The translations under genes were made by a program, and so were the position numbers. Below, piece after piece: positions 59,736 to 64,000 of a stretch of 64,000 nt of DNA. The DNA comes from DATGKG01 sp963851325 (GTDB taxonomy: Bacteria > Desulfobacterota > Binatia > Binatales > Binataceae), in NCBI GenBank assembly GCA_963851325.1, contig CAWKOR010000002.1:124001-188000 (forward strand), in the 5' to 3' direction. Positions within the stretch are counted from its first letter, which is position 1, and the number at the start of each line of letters is the position of its first letter. The notes beneath the pieces are model-generated. The model saw only the letters and a program-made list of their open reading frames with translations. It ran no database searches and was not told where the DNA came from.

Positions 59736-61381
59736 TTTTGTATTTGCCGGGGCTTGGCCGGCCCGCATTATGGGAGCCCGACGAGGGCCGCTACGCCGAA
59801 ATCGCGCGGGAGATGTACCTGAGCGGCGACTATGTCACGCCGCGCGACAACTTCGTTCGTTACTTCGAGAAACCGCCGCTGGTGTACTGGGCCGAAGCCG
59901 CCGCGATGTCGATCTTCGGCCCGCATGAATTCGCGGTCCGCCTTCCTGCCGCGCTCTTCAGTGCCGCCGACGTTGTAGTCACCGCCGCTATCGCCGAGGT
60001 GATGTTTGGCGAGGCGGTGGCAATCCTCGCGGCGATCGCACTCGGGCTGAGTCCGCTGTTTTTCGGATTCGCACGGTTTGCCACGCTCGATCCCGCACTC
60101 GCGTTTTTCATGACTGCCGCGCTCGGCGCATTTTACCTGGCCGCGCGGTCGAGCGATTTCGCCCGCGGCAGGGGACGCCAATGGTTCATCACGTCCGCCG
60201 CCTTGCTCGCGCTCGGCACGCTAGCCAAGGGTCCGGTGGCTCCCGTGCTCTGCGGCGCCATCGGGCTTATCTGGATATTGCTCGAGCGACGCGCCCGCGA
60301 GATAAGGCGCATGCCGTGGATTTTCGCGACCGCGGTCTACTTAGCGATCGCGGCGCCATGGTTCATCGTCGCGGCCCATCGCAACCCAGGCTTTCTGCAA
60401 TTCTTCTTCGTACACGAACATGTTCAACGCTACCTGGAGGACACCGAGCATGGATGGGGCTTGTGGTTCTTTATACCGATCGTGATCGGAGGCGCGTGGC
60501 CGTGGGTCTTTTTCGCGCCGTTGGGACTGCGTGGGTTGCGCGCCCCTGAATCACCGGAGTCCTCGTCGCATCGCTCAGCGATGCGATTCCTGATGACCTG
60601 GTTTCTCGTGATCTTCGTGTTCTTCTCGATTCCGCGCGCCAAGCTGGGATCCTATATCCTTCCCGCGCTTCCTGCTCTTTCGATCGTGGCGGGATTGGGA
60701 ATGTCGAGGCTATGGCGCCTGGAGGTTCGCTCGATATGGCGAATCGTCGGCGCGTTCGCCGCGCTCACGTTACTGGGGTCGATTGCGGCGGCGCTCGCAG
60801 CCGCGGCCGCGAGCGGAAAACTCTCATCGGCACTCACGATCGACGCCTACCTGATCGCCGCGCTGCTGGCAGCGATCGCAGTCGTATCATTCATCGTGGA
60901 TCGCGACGGGACGCGGCCGGGAGCCTTGGTCATTACGCTCGCGCTCGGAACGATCCTGATCATGGGTGTCGCAACGCGGGCACGCAAAGACGGAGCATCA
61001 TCGACATCCTATCGAACACTGGCAAAGCAGATATCGCCATACCTGCAGATGGGATGCATCGTCGCATCGTATCGGCACAACGTGCATTCCATCCCGTTCT
61101 ACACCGGATTTCGCGAGGCTCTGGTCTCATATCGGGGCGAGCTCGCTCCGTTCGGCGATAGTCCGGATGCGGCCGCCAGTTTCATTCGCAACGATGACGA
61201 GCTACGCCGGATGTGGTCATCGAATGAATGCTTCGTGCTGATCGCGAATCGAAAGGACCTCGGCACGCTTCGAACCCTCGCGCCGGCGCCGGTGGTGATT
61301 GGATGCGAAGGGAAGAAATTCGCGCTCTTCAATGGTCCGAAGGCCCGCCCGGCGGCCGACTGCCGCACCGAAGTCCATTGA
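59678..61381 (+). CDS. arnT: ArnT-like lipid-linked sugar transferase (PMT/GT83 family)
   Basis: The 567-residue membrane protein has about 12 TM helices. Early motifs are PALWEPDEGRYAEIAREM (the catalytic Asp-Glu of the ArnT/PMT first periplasmic loop) and FVRYFEKPPLVYW. AKGPVAP and FFVHEHVQRYLEDTEHGWGLWFFIPI further match ArnT. It should move L-Ara4N from undecaprenyl phosphate to lipid A, conferring resistance to cationic peptides. It is on the opposite strand to the other arn genes and overlaps the lipoprotein gene by 58 bp, an unusually long overlap that suggests one of the two boundaries may differ in reality. Confidence 0.85.
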   Translation: MANPQRPALRLVFIAISALILYLPGLGRPALWEPDEGRYAEIAREMYLSGDYVTPRDNFVRYFEKPPLVYWAEAAAMSIFGPHEFAVRLPAALFSAADVVVTAAIAEVMFGEAVAILAAIALGLSPLFFGFARFATLDPALAFFMTAALGAFYLAARSSDFARGRGRQWFITSAALLALGTLAKGPVAPVLCGAIGLIWILLERRAREIRRMPWIFATAVYLAIAAPWFIVAAHRNPGFLQFFFVHEHVQRYLEDTEHGWGLWFFIPIVIGGAWPWVFFAPLGLRGLRAPESPESSSHRSAMRFLMTWFLVIFVFFSIPRAKLGSYILPALPALSIVAGLGMSRLWRLEVRSIWRIVGAFAALTLLGSIAAALAAAAASGKLSSALTIDAYLIAALLAAIAVVSFIVDRDGTRPGALVITLALGTILIMGVATRARKDGASSTSYRTLAKQISPYLQMGCIVASYRHNVHSIPFYTGFREALVSYRGELAPFGDSPDAAASFIRNDDELRRMWSSNECFVLIANRKDLGTLRTLAPAPVVIGCEGKKFALFNGPKARPAADCRTEVH

Positions 61382-61444
61382 GCCCGCCTCGTTGGGACTT
61401 GGTTTGAAGCGGCGTGAAATATACCCTGTATAGCGGTGGTGGGC

Positions 61445-61939
61445 ATGAAGAAGTTGGGGATCCTCCTTGCGGGAGGCCTGCTGACAGTTACTTTCGCGGC
61501 GTGCGTCGCGCAGGTAAATCAAAGCTCCGCGCAAACGGCGCTGGCGGCCGGACGCCTTGACGAAGCTGCCAACGACATCCAGACTGCGCTCGCCCACGAT
61601 CCCGACAACCTGCAACTCAAACAACTCGCCGCGGATATCTTCACCCGTCGCGGAGTCCAGTACTACCAGACCGGGACCATGATCGCGGCGGCCGACGATT
61701 TCCAGCGCGCGGTTGCATACCAGCCCACTTACGCGATGGCGTGGAATTACCTCGGGCTGATCGCATCGCAGCAACACAACTGGCAAAAGGCCATCGACTA
61801 TGGCGGCAAAGCCGCCGGCCTCGAGGGCAAAGCCGATCCTGCTTACGTAGTGCAGGCGCGTAAGGAATTGCTTAAGGTCCAGGCCGGCGGCATCCGTCCC
61901 TACCTACCCCCCGGCAAACGACCCAAGCTGGGGGATTGA
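61445..61939 (+). CDS. TPR-containing lipoprotein
   Basis: ATG 61445 starts MKKLGILLAGGLLTVTFAAC, a lipoprotein signal peptide. About three TPR-like helical pairs follow: ALAAGRLDEAANDIQTALAHDPDNLQLKQLAADIF, GTMIAAADDFQRAVAYQPTYAMAWNYLGLIA and HNWQKAIDYGGKAAGLE. The 164-residue protein ends in a Pro-rich tail (YLPPGKRPKLGD). Such small lipoproteins usually scaffold envelope complexes. It is followed 5 bp later by the RodZ-like gene and is probably co-transcribed with it. Confidence 0.8.
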   Translation: MKKLGILLAGGLLTVTFAACVAQVNQSSAQTALAAGRLDEAANDIQTALAHDPDNLQLKQLAADIFTRRGVQYYQTGTMIAAADDFQRAVAYQPTYAMAWNYLGLIASQQHNWQKAIDYGGKAAGLEGKADPAYVVQARKELLKVQAGGIRPYLPPGKRPKLGD

Positions 61940-61944
61940 GGCGG

Positions 61945-62784
61945 ATGTCGGAAAATTGGACTGTAGAGGCCGTGGCTGACAGCAAACCTGAAGCGCCACC
62001 GGAGAAACCGCCCGAAGCCGCGGTCCCGGCAATTCCGTCGGTCCTGTCCAGCGACCATTCGCTGGGCGAGATTATGACGATGGCACGGGAGGCGCGCGCC
62101 TTTTCGCGCGAGCAGGCGGCCAAGGCTTCCAATATTCCCGGCTACTACCTGACCATGATCGAAACCGACGACTACTCGTCGATCGCCGATCAGCTTTATC
62201 TGTTGCCGTTTCTACGCCGCTACGCCACCTTCGTCGGGCTCGAGCCCGAGGAAGTGGCCAGCCGCTTCATCCGCGATGTGCAGCGCGCCGACATGAATCC
62301 AGGCCGCGCTACTGAGCCGATTCCGATCTTCGTAAAGCGCAAGGGCTTTCCCTGGCGCATCGCGCTAACCGCCGGCGTTATCGCGATCGGCGTGGTTGGA
62401 TGGTTTGGGTATCGTCATTTTGTGGCGCGAAAATTTTCGACCGCAAACTCGAAAGCTCCCGTGTCGACGGAACAAGTTGCTCCATCAAGCAGCGAAGTCG
62501 CTCCTAATCCCGACGACGCGGCGCCGGAAGAGACCGTTCCGGTACCGATGGCTGCTCCTTCCGCGATAGCGCCGGCAGCTTCGCCAGTTGCCGTGTTGTC
62601 TCCGGCGGCAATGGCGTCCGCTGCGATCGCACCGGTGGCGGCCTCGACGCAGAGAATATCCGCGCCCAAGCAGGCAGCGCATTCGGCCGCCGCATCGTCA
62701 ACCGGATCTTCGCGATCGGCTGGCGCGCACCCACGAGGACTCAAACCGGGCGCAAGTTCGCATCGGATGTCAATGCAGAATTGA
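61945..62784 (+). CDS. RodZ-like HTH membrane protein
   Basis: The 279-residue protein has a Pro-rich N-terminal arm and a HTH_25 domain (about 38-110: SLGEIMTMAREARAFSREQAAKASNIPGYYLTMIE, then LPFLRRYATFVGLEPEEV). One TM helix (about 140-157, IALTAGVIAIGVVGWFGY) and a long Ala/Pro/Ser-rich periplasmic tail follow. This is the layout of RodZ, which links MreB to the cell wall machinery. The last C-terminal folded domain of E. coli RodZ is not obvious here. ATG 61945 is chosen over TTG 61936. The 3' end overlaps the convergent unknown gene by 15 bp. Confidence 0.75.
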   Translation: MSENWTVEAVADSKPEAPPEKPPEAAVPAIPSVLSSDHSLGEIMTMAREARAFSREQAAKASNIPGYYLTMIETDDYSSIADQLYLLPFLRRYATFVGLEPEEVASRFIRDVQRADMNPGRATEPIPIFVKRKGFPWRIALTAGVIAIGVVGWFGYRHFVARKFSTANSKAPVSTEQVAPSSSEVAPNPDDAAPEETVPVPMAAPSAIAPAASPVAVLSPAAMASAAIAPVAASTQRISAPKQAAHSAAASSTGSSRSAGAHPRGLKPGASSHRMSMQN

Positions 62785-63438
62785 GTTGGCGATCTCCTCG
62801 GCCACTAGCTGTTTGGCCGATCGCACATCGTCGCGCGGATGGACCACGACCACCGCCAGCATCTGATCAGGTGAGCCACCCACCGAGGCACGCGCGACAA
62901 TCGCTCGATCGTAGATTTCTTCGTCGCCGGCATTGCCGTTAGGGCCGAAGCGCGGCCCCTCGGGACGCTGCATTTCGTTCTTGAAGGCCTGATAGTTGCG
63001 CAGCCCCACCATCGGATCGTTCGGATCCATGATCTGTCGCCGCGCGGACTCGGAATAAGGATCCAGAGGTTTGCTGCCAGTGTCACCGATCGGCGGCGGT
63101 TCGGCCCCGGCGGCGCGCAACAGTCTCGCAATCACCCACGGATCGCCGGGTCCGAGGTCGCCGAGTACGACACCGGGTTTGAGCAGCTTCTCATTCAAGG
63201 TGACGGTTACGGTGACCGGCGAACCATGACCGCTGTCGGGGCTTCGATGAGCACCGCGAAAATCCTGTTCGAGGGTTTGTTGCACCACGGGATCCGTGCA
63301 GACGGCAAACACCGGCGCGGTCTGGGGAACGGTGATTTTCCCGTCGGTCTGAACCTCGCTGGCAAGCGCGATACTCGCGCCCAGGAGTACCAGCGCCAGC
63401 AGCGTCGCGGATAAAATATGGAGAGCCTTGGCCGTCAT
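62770..63438 (-). CDS. Uncharacterised exported protein
   Basis: ATG 63438 opens a signal peptide (ALHILSATLLALVLLGASIALA) of a 222-residue protein; the ORF to 63450 adds four residues. The mature part is mixed, with VTVTVTLNEKLLKPGVVLGDLGPGDPWVIARLLRAAGAEPPP, SESARRQIMDPNDPMVGLRNYQAFKNEMQRPEG and the strand-rich end MLAVVVVHPRDDVRSAKQLVAEEIANSIL. I do not recognise a family. Its start lies 12 bp after the stop of the DSD1-like gene, so it is in the same minus-strand operon. Confidence 0.65.
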   Translation of the reverse strand: MTAKALHILSATLLALVLLGASIALASEVQTDGKITVPQTAPVFAVCTDPVVQQTLEQDFRGAHRSPDSGHGSPVTVTVTLNEKLLKPGVVLGDLGPGDPWVIARLLRAAGAEPPPIGDTGSKPLDPYSESARRQIMDPNDPMVGLRNYQAFKNEMQRPEGPRFGPNGNAGDEEIYDRAIVARASVGGSPDQMLAVVVVHPRDDVRSAKQLVAEEIANSILH

Positions 63439-63450
63439 GTCGCAATCCAA

Positions 63451-64000
63451 TTAACGATACGCCCGCGCCGCTTCGATCGGCCATATCGCGACTACCTCGT
63501 CGCCGCGCATCACGTAGTATTCGCTGTGCAGGTTGATGGTCGTATCATTGTGACTCGGCACGATCTCGATTTTCATGCCCGCATCGATCTCGGTTCCCGA
63601 CCCATCGAGTTGGCCGTGCTCTTCCGAAAGACGCGACATTTTGATCGGCAGATCCTTCCCCGCCGGCGGCCCAAACTCGTTGGTGAGCGATTTCATCCCG
63701 GCATCGATGATGACGCGATCGCCGCGGCGCGAAATCACCGTGCTCAGAAGCGTCAGCGCGGATCGCCCAAGGTCGGGCCGCACATTGCGATAGGCGCCAT
63801 CCATGAAGACATAAGAGCCGGCCTGCACTTCGGTGACGTCGGGCCATGAACCGGTGATGTCGTAAGTCCCGGTGCCTCCGGCGCTGACGATCTCCGGCGC
63901 GAATCCCTCCCCGCGCAGCGCCTCGACATGACGACTCAATTCGGTAAGCGCCGCGCGCGCGATGCGCTCGCGTTTCTCTTTCTCGGGGACCAGGACGGCG
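63451..64000 (-). CDS. D-threonine aldolase / D-serine dehydratase-like protein, C-terminal part (start outside window)
   Basis: The frame is open to the window end, so only the C-terminal 180 or so residues are seen. They match the DSD1/D-TA C-terminal beta domain: VSAGGTGTYDITGSWPDVTEVQAGSYVFMDGAY, DRVIIDAGMKSLTNEFG, SEEHGQLDG, and the metal site IVPSHNDTTINLHSEYYVMRGDEVVAIWPI. The HND metal motif (His and Asp) is the D-threonine aldolase type rather than the His-Cys of eukaryotic D-serine dehydratases. The PLP lysine lies in the missing N-terminal barrel. It is upstream of, and probably co-transcribed with, the exported unknown protein. Confidence 0.82.
   Translation of the reverse strand, partial: AVLVPEKEKRERIARAALTELSRHVEALRGEGFAPEIVSAGGTGTYDITGSWPDVTEVQAGSYVFMDGAYRNVRPDLGRSALTLLSTVISRRGDRVIIDAGMKSLTNEFGPPAGKDLPIKMSRLSEEHGQLDGSGTEIDAGMKIEIVPSHNDTTINLHSEYYVMRGDEVVAIWPIEAARAYR

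Overview
The window looks like a chromosomal piece of a GC-rich Gram-negative bacterium. An RND pump, lipid A-type L-Ara4N genes, a porin-like protein and several lipoproteins point to an outer membrane. Rieske, CaiB-type CoA-transferase and acyl-CoA dehydrogenase genes beside many secreted beta-propeller proteins suggest a soil heterotroph, possibly of a little-studied lineage such as Binatota. That placement is inference from gene content only.

Layout. 1-6.1 kb: the end of a quinoprotein-like propeller, an acetolactate decarboxylase with a ribbon-helix-helix N-terminus, and an RND efflux operon. 6.1-13.9 kb: a complete trp operon (trpE-G-D-C-F-B-A) followed by accD, led by an attenuator whose leader peptide has three consecutive Trp codons. 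13.9-15.75 kb: a mobile element, bounded by a 10-bp direct repeat, that landed just upstream of the trp promoter. It carries a Panacea-type antitoxin, a frameshifted toxin and a decayed transposase. 15.75-24.4 kb: a SPOR protein, argS, an SDR, tRNA-Arg(CCT), a radical SAM/SPASM protein, a dienelactone hydrolase and an SBBP-repeat surface protein. 24.8-26.2 kb: a FecR-domain protein with an outer-membrane protein. 26.3-35.4 kb: an aromatic-ring catabolic cluster (Rieske dioxygenase alpha and beta, dehydrogenase, LigB-type extradiol dioxygenase, amidohydrolase, CoA-transferase) under a FadR-type regulator, with two acyl-CoA dehydrogenases on the other strand. 35.5-41.2 kb: a 1383-residue G8/parallel beta-helix surface protein and a propeller lipoprotein.

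41.7-48.2 kb holds the most interesting locus. Downstream of a divergent polyphosphate glucokinase, a promoter drives four tandem short genes encoding paralogous peptides of 58-74 residues. They share a leader (IDLxxL...SMxxELEG) followed by one or two 16-residue units beginning RWPxRF. The fifth gene encodes an alphaKG-HExxH-type peptide beta-hydroxylase. A CapK/PaaK-like adenylate-forming enzyme and a 14-TM MFS exporter follow. This has the architecture of a RiPP biosynthetic cluster of a type I do not recognise.

48.2-54.2 kb: a class 3 lipase, a metallophosphoesterase, an unknown protein, pgsA and nadB. 54.4-61.4 kb: dispersed arn genes (arnD, the two ArnA activities as separate genes, arnC, and an arnT-like transferase behind a GNA1162-like lipoprotein). 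No arnB is present. 61.4-64 kb: a TPR lipoprotein, a RodZ-like protein, an exported unknown and the 3' part of a D-threonine aldolase/DSD1-type gene cut by the window edge.
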